Source: Mesorhizobium loti
Lineage (GTDB): Bacteria > Pseudomonadota > Alphaproteobacteria > Rhizobiales > Rhizobiaceae
Reading direction: 5' to 3'
DNA: 64,000 nt
Assembly (NCBI GenBank): GCA_002356515.1
Contig: AP017605.1
Coordinates: 6,929,020 to 6,993,019, forward strand
Shown here: piece by piece, positions 25,885-34,991 of the stretch
How positions within the stretch are numbered: position 1 is the first letter of the stretch
Layout: the number at the start of each line of letters is the position of its first letter
The notes under the pieces: generated by a model
Seen by the model: only the letters and a program-made list of their open reading frames with translations
Database searches by the model: none
What the model was told of the DNA's origin: nothing
Position numbers and translations under genes: made by a program

Positions 25885-27864
25885 CTATCCCAGCCTTGCC
25901 CGCGCCTTCGCCGTCCAGGCGTTGAAAAGCCGGTCGGCGACGATGCCGATGAAGGCTATTGCGAGGCCGGCGACGATGCCGCGGCCGGAATCGGCCTTGG
26001 ACAAAGCGATGAACACCTCTTGGCCCAGGTCGCGCGTACCGACCATGGCGCAGATGATGATCATCGCCAGCGCCATCAGGATGGTCTGGTTGACGCCGAG
26101 CATGATTTCGGGAAGCGCCAGCGGCAATTGCACGCGAAAGAAGGTCTGGCGCGGCGTGCAGCCTGACACTTTGGCCGCCTCGATCAGCGCCGGCGGCACC
26201 TGGCGGATGCCGTGATTGGTGTAGCGGATCGCCGGCACCACGGCGAAGGCGATCGTTGCGATCATGGCGGTCACGTCGCCGACGCGGAACAGCATCACCA
26301 CCGGGATGATGAAGCAGAAGGACGGCAGCACCTGCAGCGTGTCGATGATCGGCGTGACAATCTTCTCGAAGCGGTCGCTGCGCGCCGCCATCAGCCCGAT
26401 CGGGATGCCGATCAGGCAGGCGATGAAGGCCGATATACCGCAGAGATAGACCGTGGCCATGGTCTTTTCCCACAGACCGGTGATGGCGCAGAAGGCGGTC
26501 AGTGCCGCGACCAGGGCCGCGAGGCGAAGGCCCGAGAGCTGATAGCCGGCAAGGCCGAGCAGGAACACCGCGCCCAGCCACGGAAAGCCTTCGCAGAAGG
26601 CGCGCACCGGGTTCAGCACATTGAGGATCAGCGCCACGCGAAAGGCTTCGATCGCATCGAAGAAGTTGATCGTCACCCAGTTCACCGCCGCCTTCCAAAG
26701 GGGCGCGGTGGTGAAGGTGATCGCCTTCGGCACCGCCGCGAAAGCCGGCACGAACAGGCCAAGCAGCGTCGTGACGGCAAGGATGGCGATGGTCAGCGTC
26801 AAATTGGGGTAGCGCCGCCAAAGAGTCGGGGTCGATTCCTGATGGACATGGCCCTTCGCCTGCTTGTGCGCGATGGCCTGGCTCAGCCGGTCGAGCGCGA
26901 TCGCCAGCGCCACGATGGCGAGACCGGCTTCCATGGCTTCGCCGACCTTCAGCGCGCGCAGTGCCAGAAGCACGTCGTAGCCGAGGCCGCCGGCGCCGAT
27001 CATCGAGGCGATGATGACCATGTTCAGCGCCAGCATGATCACCTGGTTGACGCCGACCATCAGCGTTGGCCGCGCCGAGGGCAGCAGCACCCGCCACAGT
27101 TTCTGCCGCGCCGTGCAGCCGGCCATGTCGCTGAATTCGCCGATCTCCAGCGGCACGCGCGACAGCCCGAGCATCGTCGCTCGCACCATCGGCGGGGTGG
27201 CGAAAATGGCGGTGGCGATCATCGCCGACACCGGACTATTGCCGAACAGGAGCAGCATCGGGATGAGATAGGCGAAGGTCGGGATCGTCTGCATCAGGTC
27301 GAGGGCAGGGGAGACGATCAGTCTTTCCGCCCATGGCTTGCGCCACGCCCAGATGCCGGCGAACAGGCCGGTGATGATGCAGAACGGAACGGCGATGGAG
27401 ATCAGCGCCAGAGTCAGCATGGCGCTGGTCCATTGGCCGAACAAAGCGATGTAGAGGAAGCAGCCGCCGACCAGCAGGCTGAGTTTCCGGCCGCCGACAG
27501 CGTGTCCGGCGAGGAAGGCGACAGCGCACACCCCGACCCAGGACAAGCGCGGCAGGACATAGGCGTCGGCGCCGTGGCCGATCTTGAAGTTCTTGGCGAG
27601 CAGATTGAGCGCGAAGTCGAGCGGCACGCCGAGCACCGCGGTGATCGAGCGCGTCAGCCAGGACAGGTTCGACTTGATCCAGCCCATCAGCGTGCTGACC
27701 CAGTCGGCGACGGGCACGACGGCACTGGCCGGATAGTCGACAGCCCAAGGGACGCTGTCTTGCAGCAGGAAGACCACGAGCACGGCGGCAAGGGCGAGCG
27801 CCCAGACAAGCAGCCAGCGCTGAAGCGGTGGCCTTGCTTCGCTGGCGCTTGCCGTCACCGTCAT
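25885..27864 (-). CDS. tmoV: TMAO/betaine-type ABC transporter, fused double permease
   Basis: A 659-residue membrane protein made of two ProW-like permease halves. Each half has the ABC EAA-type loop: ARQKLWRVLLPSARPTLMVG (about residues 252-271) and TPRQTFFRVQLPLALPEIML (near 577-596). Family knowledge: TmoV of the TMAO transporter is an unusually large permease of this kind. It overlaps the ATPase gene by four bases and ends 19 bp from the convergent tmm. With TmoW and TmoX it would import TMAO across the inner membrane. A general glycine-betaine transporter is the alternative; proximity to tmm and tdm favours TMAO. Confidence 0.85.
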   Translation of the reverse strand: MTVTASASEARPPLQRWLLVWALALAAVLVVFLLQDSVPWAVDYPASAVVPVADWVSTLMGWIKSNLSWLTRSITAVLGVPLDFALNLLAKNFKIGHGADAYVLPRLSWVGVCAVAFLAGHAVGGRKLSLLVGGCFLYIALFGQWTSAMLTLALISIAVPFCIITGLFAGIWAWRKPWAERLIVSPALDLMQTIPTFAYLIPMLLLFGNSPVSAMIATAIFATPPMVRATMLGLSRVPLEIGEFSDMAGCTARQKLWRVLLPSARPTLMVGVNQVIMLALNMVIIASMIGAGGLGYDVLLALRALKVGEAMEAGLAIVALAIALDRLSQAIAHKQAKGHVHQESTPTLWRRYPNLTLTIAILAVTTLLGLFVPAFAAVPKAITFTTAPLWKAAVNWVTINFFDAIEAFRVALILNVLNPVRAFCEGFPWLGAVFLLGLAGYQLSGLRLAALVAALTAFCAITGLWEKTMATVYLCGISAFIACLIGIPIGLMAARSDRFEKIVTPIIDTLQVLPSFCFIIPVVMLFRVGDVTAMIATIAFAVVPAIRYTNHGIRQVPPALIEAAKVSGCTPRQTFFRVQLPLALPEIMLGVNQTILMALAMIIICAMVGTRDLGQEVFIALSKADSGRGIVAGLAIAFIGIVADRLFNAWTAKARARLG

Positions 27865-28934
27865 GCGCGGGCTCCGGAACGGTCGATGCCGGCCAGCAGG
27901 TCGATGACCGCTTGCGGCGTGACTTCGCCGATCGGCTTGCCGGTACCGTTGACCACCGCGAACGGCTTGCCGGCGGAAACGATGCTGGCCGAGAAACTGG
28001 CGATCTTGGCATCCGGTGAAACCGTGCCGCCATGCTCCGACCCATCGCAGGCGCGCATCAGGCTGCGCGCGGAAATCACCTTGGCGCGGTCGACGTCGCG
28101 GGTGAATTCGGCGACATAGTCGGTCGCCGGGTTGATCACCAGTTCCTCCGGCGTACCGATCTGGATGACCTCGCCATCCTTCATGATGGCGATGCGGTCG
28201 GCGAGCCTTATCGCCTCGTCGAAATCATGGGTGATGAAGACGATGGTCTTGTGCAGCATGGTCTGCAGCCGCATCAACTCATCCTGCATCTCGCGGCGGA
28301 TCAGCGGATCGAGCGCCGAGAACGGCTCGTCGAGGAACCAGATTTCCGGTTTTGTCGCGAGACTCCGGGCGATGCCGACCCGCTGCTGCTGGCCGCCGGA
28401 CAATTCGCGCGGATAGAAATGCTCGCGGCCGCGCAAGCCGACCAGCTCGATGACCTCGCGGGCGCGCGCCTCGCGCGTTGCCCGGTCCTGCCCCTGGATG
28501 CTTAAGGGAAAGGCGATGTTGTCGAGCACATTGAGATGCGGCAGCAGCGCGAAATTCTGGAACACCATGCCCATGCGATGGCGCCTGAGTTCGATCAGTG
28601 CCGCATCGGAAATCTTGAGCAGGTCCTTGCCTTCGAACTCGACCTTGCCGTGGCTCGGCTCGACCAGCCGCGACATGCAGCGCACCAGCGTCGATTTGCC
28701 GGAGCCCGACAGGCCCATGATGATGAAGATCTCGCCTTGGCGGATTTCGAGGTCGACGGCGCGCACGGCACCGACCAGCCCGGCAGCAGTGACATCGGCC
28801 ATGCTGGCCTTGCCGTCGCGCTCGCGGATGAAACTGGCCGCATTCGCCCCGAACAGCTTCCAGACATTGCGACAGGCAAGTTTTACCGGACGGCTATCCG
28901 TGCCCGGTTGCGTCGATCCCTGTTCAGTCGTCAT
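27861..28934 (-). CDS. tmoW: TMAO/betaine-type ABC transporter ATPase
   Basis: A protein of about 357 residues of the ProV/OpuAA type: Walker A GLSGSGKSTL, signature LSGGQQQRVGIARSL, Walker B IWFLDEPFSALDPL, H-loop FITHDFDEAIRLAD, and a C-terminal CBS-like tail (IGEVTPQAVIDLLAG). The start at ATG 28934 (MTTEQGSTQ) has AAGGA eight bases upstream; an in-frame TTG at 28958 is the alternative. It couples to tmoV by a four-base overlap. It energises import of the ligand bound by TmoX. Confidence 0.88.
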   Translation of the reverse strand: MTTEQGSTQPGTDSRPVKLACRNVWKLFGANAASFIRERDGKASMADVTAAGLVGAVRAVDLEIRQGEIFIIMGLSGSGKSTLVRCMSRLVEPSHGKVEFEGKDLLKISDAALIELRRHRMGMVFQNFALLPHLNVLDNIAFPLSIQGQDRATREARAREVIELVGLRGREHFYPRELSGGQQQRVGIARSLATKPEIWFLDEPFSALDPLIRREMQDELMRLQTMLHKTIVFITHDFDEAIRLADRIAIMKDGEVIQIGTPEELVINPATDYVAEFTRDVDRAKVISARSLMRACDGSEHGGTVSPDAKIASFSASIVSAGKPFAVVNGTGKPIGEVTPQAVIDLLAGIDRSGARA

Positions 28935-28963
28935 CCAATCGTCCTTCTGGAACATCAAGACTT

Positions 28964-28992
28964 GAGACCCGGCCGTTCAACGGCCGGGTCTC
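28964..28992 (-). other. Strong stem-loop between tmoX and tmoW
   Basis: GAGACCCGGCCG (28964-28975) pairs perfectly with CGGCCGGGTCTC (28981-28992) around a 5-base loop. No T-run follows on the minus strand, so full termination is unlikely. Such hairpins after a binding-protein gene commonly protect its mRNA and reduce expression of the membrane components. Confidence 0.6.
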
Positions 28993-29011
28993 GCGTTTCC
29001 AGTCGGAACGA

Positions 29012-29986
29012 TCACTCCGCCCAGGCTTTCCAGTCGGCCTCGTGGGCGGCGATCCAGGCGGCGGCGACGTCTTCCGGCGTCTTGCCGTCGAGATCGATCT
29101 CGCCGCTCATCTTGTTAAGCTCGTCGGTGTCGATCGTGTAGGCCTTGGCCACCTTGTAGGCGACCGGCCATTTGTCCTTCATGCCGTTCCAGGCATATTT
29201 CCAGATCTCGCCATGCGGCTTGCCGCAGTCATATTTGGCGTCGGGGTTCACGCCCCATTTCGGGTCGTTGTAGCACTCGGGCGTGTATTCGGGGAATTGC
29301 ACCCATTCGCCCTTGTACTTGGCTGGCGCCCAGTGCGGCGAATAGATCCACAGCATGATCGGCGCCTTGCGCTGATAGGCGGAATCGAGTTCGGCGAACA
29401 TCGCTGCATCGGTGCCGGCGTGGATCACGGTGAAGGGCAGCTTCAGCGCCGCGACGCGCTCGTCGTCAAAGCCTTCCCAGGTCACCGGGCCGCCGAGATA
29501 GCGTCCCTTCGGCGCCGTCTCCGCCGTCGAGAACGAAGCGGCGCATGTGGCGTCAAGCAAGGCATGCCAGTCCGGCAAGGTCGGGCATTTCTCCTTCATG
29601 TATTCGGGAAACCACCATTCCTCCTTGGCCTTGGGTCCGAGCTTGCCCAGCCGTTCGGTCTGGCCGGTGGCGTCCGAGGCCTTCATCGCTTCGCCGGCCG
29701 TGGTGTCCCAGAACTCCAGGCCGACATCGAGGTCACCATTGGTGAGACCGGTAGTCAGGCTGGAGAGGTAGTCGGCGGTCGGGTATTCGACGGTATAGCC
29801 GAGCTTTTCCAGGATTCCGCCGAGGATCTTGGCGTTGAGGTTGACGCTGGTCCAGTCGAACAGCGCGATCTTGATAGGGTCGTTGGACTCTGGTGCGGCG
29901 GCTTGGGCGAAAGGTGTCAGCAGGCTCAGCGTTGCGAGCGCGACGGCGCCCATCGATAGTTTCGAAACTCGACTGCGGAATGACAT
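29012..29986 (-). CDS. tmoX: TMAO-binding periplasmic protein of ABC transporter
   Basis: A 324-residue protein with a signal peptide (KLSMGAVALATLSLLTPFAQ, cleavage after AQA near residue 29) and an OpuAC-type substrate-binding fold: FDWTSVNLNAKILGGILEKL (about residues 43-62), SSLTTGLTNGDLDVGLEFWD and IMLWIYSPHWAPAKYKGEWV, rich in tryptophan. Aromatic cages of this kind bind quaternary or N-oxide amines. AAGGAG precedes ATG 29986. First gene of the tmoX-tmoW-tmoV unit. The large number of Trp residues and location beside tmm support TMAO as ligand; betaine remains possible. Confidence 0.87.
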   Translation of the reverse strand: MSFRSRVSKLSMGAVALATLSLLTPFAQAAAPESNDPIKIALFDWTSVNLNAKILGGILEKLGYTVEYPTADYLSSLTTGLTNGDLDVGLEFWDTTAGEAMKASDATGQTERLGKLGPKAKEEWWFPEYMKEKCPTLPDWHALLDATCAASFSTAETAPKGRYLGGPVTWEGFDDERVAALKLPFTVIHAGTDAAMFAELDSAYQRKAPIMLWIYSPHWAPAKYKGEWVQFPEYTPECYNDPKWGVNPDAKYDCGKPHGEIWKYAWNGMKDKWPVAYKVAKAYTIDTDELNKMSGEIDLDGKTPEDVAAAWIAAHEADWKAWAE

Positions 29987-30406
29987 GCTTGTTCTCCTTC
30001 AAGCTGTGACGGTTATTGTTCGTTCCCTTCTTGCGTCTTTTTCTCATTGTGTTGGAAAGACTGGTCGTTGCGCAAGGCCGTTGCCACCACGTCGCGGCTA
30101 AAGCCGGCGCAGGCGAAATGATGCTGAATTTCGGTGATGATGGAGTATGCCGGGAGGGTCAGCCTCATGACTGCCGATGCATCGCTGCGGGAGCGATCGT
30201 CTGCGGATCAATTGCCAGTCTTGCGGCGCCCTGCAAGGTGCGAGCCATCAAGGTCCCATGATCTCGGCTGTTGGCCTGGCAAGCCCCATCTCGCCAAGCC
30301 GTTTCATAGGATGAAATTATATATACCAACGTTCATCTCGCGCAACGACTAACGCCTCGCGGCCGCACAAATTCAGACAGCAGGCGAAGTTCTGCGAGAT
30401 GCGGTC
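29987..30406. other. Intergenic region without a supported gene (420 bp)
   Basis: It lies between tmoX and the SDR gene, both on the minus strand. I see the tmoX ribosome binding site and an AT-rich stretch (ATGAAATTATATATACC, 30310-30326) that could be a promoter for tmoX or belong to the SDR 3' region. The short plus-strand frame at 30016-30261 has no family features or good ribosome binding site. Confidence 0.5.
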
Positions 30407-31171
30407 CTACCAGCAGACGTAGCCGCCATCGACGATCAGGTCGAGGCCGGTGACGAAGCTCGATGCACGGCTGGCCAGGAAGACCGTCGGCCCGACCATT
30501 TCCTCCGGCGCCGCCATGCGTCCCATCGGCGTGTCGCGCTTGAAGATCTTGATCTCCTCCGCCACTTCGGGCCGCTTGTTCATCGGCGTCAGCGTGTAGC
30601 CCGGGCTGACGACATTGACGCGCAAGCCCCGGTCCGCCCATTCCATGGCGAGGCTCTTCGACATGTGGATGACGGCGGCTTTCGAGGAGTTGTAGTGTGC
30701 CTGCGTCAGCCCGCGGTTGACGATGGTGCCAGACATCGAGGCGATGTTGATGATCGAGCCTTTGCGACGCGCCAGCATCTTGCGGGCTTCAGCCTGGCAG
30801 GACAGGAAGACGCCGGCGACGTTGACCTCGTGCACCTTCTGCCATGTCTCCAGCGACAGGGTTTCGGCCGGTTCCGAACCGGCGATGCCGGCATTGTTGA
30901 CGGCGACGGTCAACGCTCCGAGTTCGGTCTCGACGCGATCGATTGCCGCCGCCAGATCGCTGTCCGAGGTGACCGTGCCGGTCAGCACCAAAGCCTTGCG
31001 GCCAAGTGCCGTAATCCGGTGCGCGGTTTCTTCCAGTCCACCTTTCGATGCATGACCGAAACAGGCGACATCGGCCCCTGCCTCAGCCAGTCCGATCGCG
31101 ATTGCCTGGCCAATGCCGCTGCCGGCGCCGGTAACCAGCGCGACATCGCCGTCCAGCTTGAAAAGATCCAT
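30407..31171 (-). CDS. Short-chain dehydrogenase/reductase
   Basis: A 254-residue classical SDR: cofactor motif TGAGSGIGQA (residues 15-24), NNAG at about 93-96, catalytic Ser in NIASMSG, and YNSSK as the YxxxK active site (about 160-164). The C terminus LIVDGGYVCW is typical of polyol or sugar dehydrogenases of this superfamily, but the substrate is not evident. It acts in the cytoplasm with NAD(P). The gene stands alone between tmoX and a DUF427 gene. Its ribosome binding site lies within the arm of a hairpin (31178-31198), so translation may be controlled by RNA structure. Confidence 0.88.
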   Translation of the reverse strand: MDLFKLDGDVALVTGAGSGIGQAIAIGLAEAGADVACFGHASKGGLEETAHRITALGRKALVLTGTVTSDSDLAAAIDRVETELGALTVAVNNAGIAGSEPAETLSLETWQKVHEVNVAGVFLSCQAEARKMLARRKGSIINIASMSGTIVNRGLTQAHYNSSKAAVIHMSKSLAMEWADRGLRVNVVSPGYTLTPMNKRPEVAEEIKIFKRDTPMGRMAAPEEMVGPTVFLASRASSFVTGLDLIVDGGYVCW

Positions 31172-31177
31172 CGATAG

Positions 31178-31198
31178 CCCTCCCTGAAGCAGGGAGGG
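31178..31198 (-). promoter_or_regulatory. Hairpin that hides the SDR ribosome binding site
   Basis: On the minus strand CCCTCCCT-GCTTC-AGGGAGGG forms a perfect 8-bp stem whose 3' arm is the Shine-Dalgarno sequence, seven bases before the ATG at 31171. There is no T-run, so it is not a terminator. Confidence 0.55.
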
Positions 31199-31262
31199 TA
31201 TGCGCTACGCTATGGTTCGATCAAGCGCCCAGCGCGCGAGCCGACCAAGGGAGCGGCGATGC

Positions 31263-32132
31263 TCAGAAGTAACCGCTCGAGGCGGCCGTGAATTCCTTCG
31301 GGATTTCAACGCCATCGACCAGGATCTTGTCGACCAGTTCGTGATGGAAGCAGACCAGGCCCTTGATGCGCTCGGCCTCGTGCACCGGTTCGGGATAGTA
31401 CCAGACGAGGTTCTCGTGCCGCTTCTTGGGCGTGGTCACGTGATAGTAGTTGGAGATGCCCTTGTAGGGGCAGCGCGAAATGTATCGGCTGGGTGCGAAC
31501 ATATCGAGCCGTGTGTCCGAGATCGGCAGATAGTGGCGCACCGGATGGCCGGTCTCGAACAGGAAGACGCCACGGCGTGAATCGGCGACCTGCTCGCCGT
31601 CGAGGATGACCTGCACCCGCCGCGAGGAGGGCAGGCAGTCGACCCGGCGGAACGGGTCGCGGGCGTGAACGAAAATCTCTTCGTCCTCCTCATACCAGTG
31701 CGTCATCTTGGGCCAATAGAAGGACATGTAGTCCGACAGGTCAGGCGATCCCTTGACTGGATCGACATAGCGCCATGCGGCATCCTCGACCAGCGTGATG
31801 CCGGTGTTCAGCGAATAGTGCGTGGCGACGCCCTTGAACGGGCTTTCGGTCGTCGTCGTGCTGGGCAGCAGGAATTCCTCGCGCACATCGCTGATCGGGA
31901 AGTAATAGACCGGCAGATGGTCGCTCTCGTAGAGCACCAGCGCCCTGGTCGTGTCGGCGACGATCATCGATCCCACCTGCACGCGCAGCCGCTTCTGCAT
32001 CGGCATGGTGAAGGCGACATAGCCCGGCTCGAACTCGTATTGCACGATGGTGTCGAGCAGGGGGAAATGCGGTCCGCGACCGCGCAAATGGGGCTTGCGA
32101 ATGGTAGTCTCCCGTTTCTTTTGTTTTGTCAT
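31263..32132 (-). CDS. Tandem DUF427 protein
   Basis: A protein of about 289 residues with two DUF427 domains. The first has the segment DTTRALVLYESDHLPVYYFP and SPFKGVATHYSL; the second has DSRRGVFLFETGHPVRHYLP and CPYKGISNYYHV, so each has the family's R-A/G-hx-hxExxxxxxYhP pattern followed by a C/SPxKG turn. Function of the family is unknown. The start at ATG 32132 (MTKQKKRETTIRKP) is chosen because the longer frame overlaps the next gene and has no family content. The gene is not obviously part of an operon. Confidence 0.85.
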   Translation of the reverse strand: MTKQKKRETTIRKPHLRGRGPHFPLLDTIVQYEFEPGYVAFTMPMQKRLRVQVGSMIVADTTRALVLYESDHLPVYYFPISDVREEFLLPSTTTTESPFKGVATHYSLNTGITLVEDAAWRYVDPVKGSPDLSDYMSFYWPKMTHWYEEDEEIFVHARDPFRRVDCLPSSRRVQVILDGEQVADSRRGVFLFETGHPVRHYLPISDTRLDMFAPSRYISRCPYKGISNYYHVTTPKKRHENLVWYYPEPVHEAERIKGLVCFHHELVDKILVDGVEIPKEFTAASSGYF

Positions 32133-32307
32133 CGAGCGTTGGCGCACAGCGAGATAAACCTGGATTGAACCATGGTGCCGGAGAGGGTTTCCGGGCGGCG
32201 GGTTCCCCTTGCATCGAGCGGCTCGAACGATGGCCCCCCATCGCCCTTCGCAGCCCTGCCAGCGGATAGCCCCACCGCCCGAAAAGCGGAATTGTCCAAT
32301 CCAGCCT

Positions 32308-33963
32308 CTATCCCAGCGACACGCGATCGAGCAGCAGACCGGCGGCGATCGGCGGCAGGCCGCTGACATTCTTGCGCACCGGCACCAGCAGGTCCGGGAA
32401 GTAGCTGAAGATGACCGGCGTCTCGTCGAGCAGCAGCTTCTGGATGTCGGAGGCGGCCGCACGCTGCGCGCCGATATCGAGTGCCTTGAGATAGGAGGTG
32501 ACCATGCCGTCATAGGCAGGGTTCTTAAAATGTGCCGCGTTCCACGGGCCGTCGCTGACCAGCGGGCTTTTCAGGAAGACGTTCGGCACGCTGCGGTGGG
32601 CGTAGTCGGTGATCCCCAACGGGCTGTCCAGCCAATCCGACTGGCCGAACACCGCCTTGCCATAATATTTGTCCTGGTCCTCGATGTTGAGCGAAATGCG
32701 GGCACCGATTTCCTTGGCGAAATTCTGGAACAGCTGCGCGTAGCCTGGAATGTCGGAATAGCGCAGCGTCGTCAGCGTCATGTCGAAGCCGCCGGCGAGG
32801 CCGGCCGCCTCGAGCAGTTGCTTGGCCTTGGGGATATCCTGGACGCGCTGCGGCACCGACTTGTCGGTGGCAGGAAAGGCTGGTGCGAACGGGCTGTCAT
32901 TGCCCGTCGCCGCCATGCCGCGACACAGGCCGTCGACCAGCTTGGAGCGGTCGATGCTGAGCGCAAGCGCCTGGCGCACGCGCTTGTCGGTGAACGGACC
33001 GGTGTCGCAGCGCATGTGCAGCTGGCGGTGCGCGGTCGAGGCGACGCGCAGCACGGTGATGTCGGGGCTGTTCAGCACCACCTGGCTGACATCGAGCGGC
33101 ACGGCATCGAGGACGTCGACCTCGCCGGCCTGCAGCGCCAGGATGCGCGGCTGCACGTCGCCATAGAATTTGAACTCGAGCCGGTCGGGCAGCGCCTTTT
33201 CGCCCCAATAATCGGGATTGCGCACGAAGGTTGCGCCGACCTTCGGCGTGTAGCTCTCCAGCCGGAATGGTCCGGTGCCCTCGAAGGTCTTTTCGTAGTC
33301 GCCCTTGTAGCTCGCCGGCAGGATGACAGCGTTGTAGTTGTCGATCGACACAGAATAGGGAAAGCTGCCGTTCGGCGTATCGAGATGGAAGGCGACGGTG
33401 TGGTCGTCGACCTTCTGCGTGCCGCCCTTCGACAGCAGGCCCTTGAACACCGAAAGCGCATTCGAGGCTCCGTTCGGGTCGGCGAGGCGATCGAAGGTCG
33501 CCACCACGTCGTCAGCCTTGAAGTCCTCGCCATTGTGGAATTTCACGCCCTTGCGCAGCTTGAAGGTCCAGACACTGCCGTCCGCGTTGGGCGACCAGCT
33601 TTCCGCCAGCACCGGCTTCAAGGTGAGATCCGGCTGCGTGATGCAGAGGAATTCGGCGGTCTGGAAAACCAGCTGGTAGCTGCCGCTGTCATAGTAGGTG
33701 ACGGGATCGATGGCGCCGCCCGGCGTCGCCACGCCCGCGCGCACCGTGCCGCCCGGCTTGCCTTCGGCGCGGGCCTTTTGCGTGCCGAGGCCGGCGGCCG
33801 CGGCAAGGCTGCCCAGGAACGGCAGGGAAAGGCCGAGCACGCTGCCATGGCGTAGGAAATCGCGGCGGTCGAGCCTGCCGGCCAGCAATTCGTCGACAGC
33901 GGAATTTTCGATTGCCGTCAGGTTTTTGCGAGCGGCGTCGATCGTCATGAAAGACCTTGGCAT
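32308..33963 (-). CDS. ABC transporter substrate-binding protein, family 5 (peptide/opine type), Tat-exported
   Basis: A 551-residue DppA/OppA-type binding protein. The N terminus carries the twin-arginine motif LDRRDFLRHG (about residues 31-40) and a hydrophobic stretch LGLSLPFLGSLAAAAGLG. The mature part has the family landmark LKPVLAESWSPNADGSVWTFKLRKGVKFHNGE, which continues past the 20-residue limit, and the lobe sequence GTGPFRLESYTPKVGATFVR. It is a close paralogue of the protein at 41477-43141: both share the Tat region and SDGxWNAAHFKNxxYD. Start choice gives equal N-terminal lengths in the two. It is divergent from the LysR gene at 34080. It may deliver ligand to the permeases encoded at 35102-38980. 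Confidence 0.9.
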   Translation of the reverse strand: MPRSFMTIDAARKNLTAIENSAVDELLAGRLDRRDFLRHGSVLGLSLPFLGSLAAAAGLGTQKARAEGKPGGTVRAGVATPGGAIDPVTYYDSGSYQLVFQTAEFLCITQPDLTLKPVLAESWSPNADGSVWTFKLRKGVKFHNGEDFKADDVVATFDRLADPNGASNALSVFKGLLSKGGTQKVDDHTVAFHLDTPNGSFPYSVSIDNYNAVILPASYKGDYEKTFEGTGPFRLESYTPKVGATFVRNPDYWGEKALPDRLEFKFYGDVQPRILALQAGEVDVLDAVPLDVSQVVLNSPDITVLRVASTAHRQLHMRCDTGPFTDKRVRQALALSIDRSKLVDGLCRGMAATGNDSPFAPAFPATDKSVPQRVQDIPKAKQLLEAAGLAGGFDMTLTTLRYSDIPGYAQLFQNFAKEIGARISLNIEDQDKYYGKAVFGQSDWLDSPLGITDYAHRSVPNVFLKSPLVSDGPWNAAHFKNPAYDGMVTSYLKALDIGAQRAAASDIQKLLLDETPVIFSYFPDLLVPVRKNVSGLPPIAAGLLLDRVSLG

Positions 33964-34079
33964 GGCTGCATTCCTCGCTTGCCCTTGGGGGATCGGCCAT
34001 TTAGGTCATTGTTGACCGCGACCTGAAAGCGATATTTTTTGATAGGGGCCATCGAAATTTTCGATGCAGGGTGCAAGCC

Positions 34080-34991
34080 ATGGATACCGAGAACCTGCGC
34101 AGTTTCCTGGAGGTTGCCGAACATGGTAGCTTCACCGTCGCGGCCAGCCGGCTCAACCTTGCGCAGTCGACAGTCAGCGCGCGGATCAGAGGGCTGGAGG
34201 AGCAATTGGGCCGCCGGCTTTTCGTACGCGACCGCGACGGCGTCACGCTGACGCCGGCCGGCCGGCAGTTCCTGCCGCACGCCTCCTCCATCACCCGCAC
34301 CTGGGAGCAATCCAGGCAAGACATCGCCGTTCCCGATGGCTATGAGAGCCTGCTGCGGCTGACCGCTCCCGCCTATCTGTGGGAGCGCATCACCTCGCCA
34401 TGGGTCGAGTGGATGCGCGCCAGGCGGCCGAACGTGGCGCTGCGGCTCGAGGGCAGTTTTCCGGATCTGGCGATCGACCAGCTGGCGGAAGGCCTGCTCG
34501 ACATCTGCATCCTCTATCTGCCGCGCCCGCATCCCGGCATCGTCTATGAGACGCTGGCCGTCGATCAGGTGGTGCTCGTCCAGCACGCGGCGCAGACAAG
34601 GCCGTGGACCGAAAACTACATACTGATGGACTGGGGGCTCGAATTCCGCATCGAGCACGACCGCGCCTTTGCCGGCATGGTCAAGCCGGCCATTTCAGCA
34701 GGCCTGGTTTTCATCGGCCTGCAGCATGTGCTGTCACGGCAAGCGGCTGCCTATCTGCCGCTCAGCGCCGTCAGCGGCCATATCGAGCGCGGCGAGATGC
34801 GGCGCATCGACAACGCGCCGGTGTTCCAGCGGCCGATCTATCTCGCCTATCCCTCGAACCCCGTCTCGTCCGACGTGCTCGATGTCGCGCTGACTGGCTT
34901 GCGCTCGCTGGCCAGGGACTGGAGCAGCGAACAGGGTTTTTCGGAAGGCGACCGCTCCTTAGAGCAGGTCACCGTTTCACGGAAACGGTGA
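34080..34991 (+). CDS. LysR-family transcriptional regulator
   Basis: A protein of about 303 residues with the LysR N-terminal helix-turn-helix (FLEVAEHGSFTVAASRLNLA, QSTVSARIRGLEEQLG, about residues 8-45) and a C-terminal effector-binding region. ATG 34080 is preferred over the in-frame GTG at 34071. It is divergent from the family 5 binding protein and convergent with the fused ATPase, suggesting that it regulates the peptide/opine ABC genes. The last dozen or so codons and the stop lie inside a dispersed repeat (34960-35062), so its C terminus has probably been altered by repeat insertion. Confidence 0.88.
   Translation: MDTENLRSFLEVAEHGSFTVAASRLNLAQSTVSARIRGLEEQLGRRLFVRDRDGVTLTPAGRQFLPHASSITRTWEQSRQDIAVPDGYESLLRLTAPAYLWERITSPWVEWMRARRPNVALRLEGSFPDLAIDQLAEGLLDICILYLPRPHPGIVYETLAVDQVVLVQHAAQTRPWTENYILMDWGLEFRIEHDRAFAGMVKPAISAGLVFIGLQHVLSRQAAAYLPLSAVSGHIERGEMRRIDNAPVFQRPIYLAYPSNPVSSDVLDVALTGLRSLARDWSSEQGFSEGDRSLEQVTVSRKR

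Noticed and set aside
26212..28119. 635-residue plus-strand frame, very rich in His, Arg, Asp and Gln
   Set aside because: Antisense to the tmoV permease; the composition mirrors a hydrophobic protein read backwards.
30016..30261. 81-residue plus-strand frame in the gap after tmoX
   Set aside because: No convincing ribosome binding site, no recognisable fold, and it starts within the tmoX leader.
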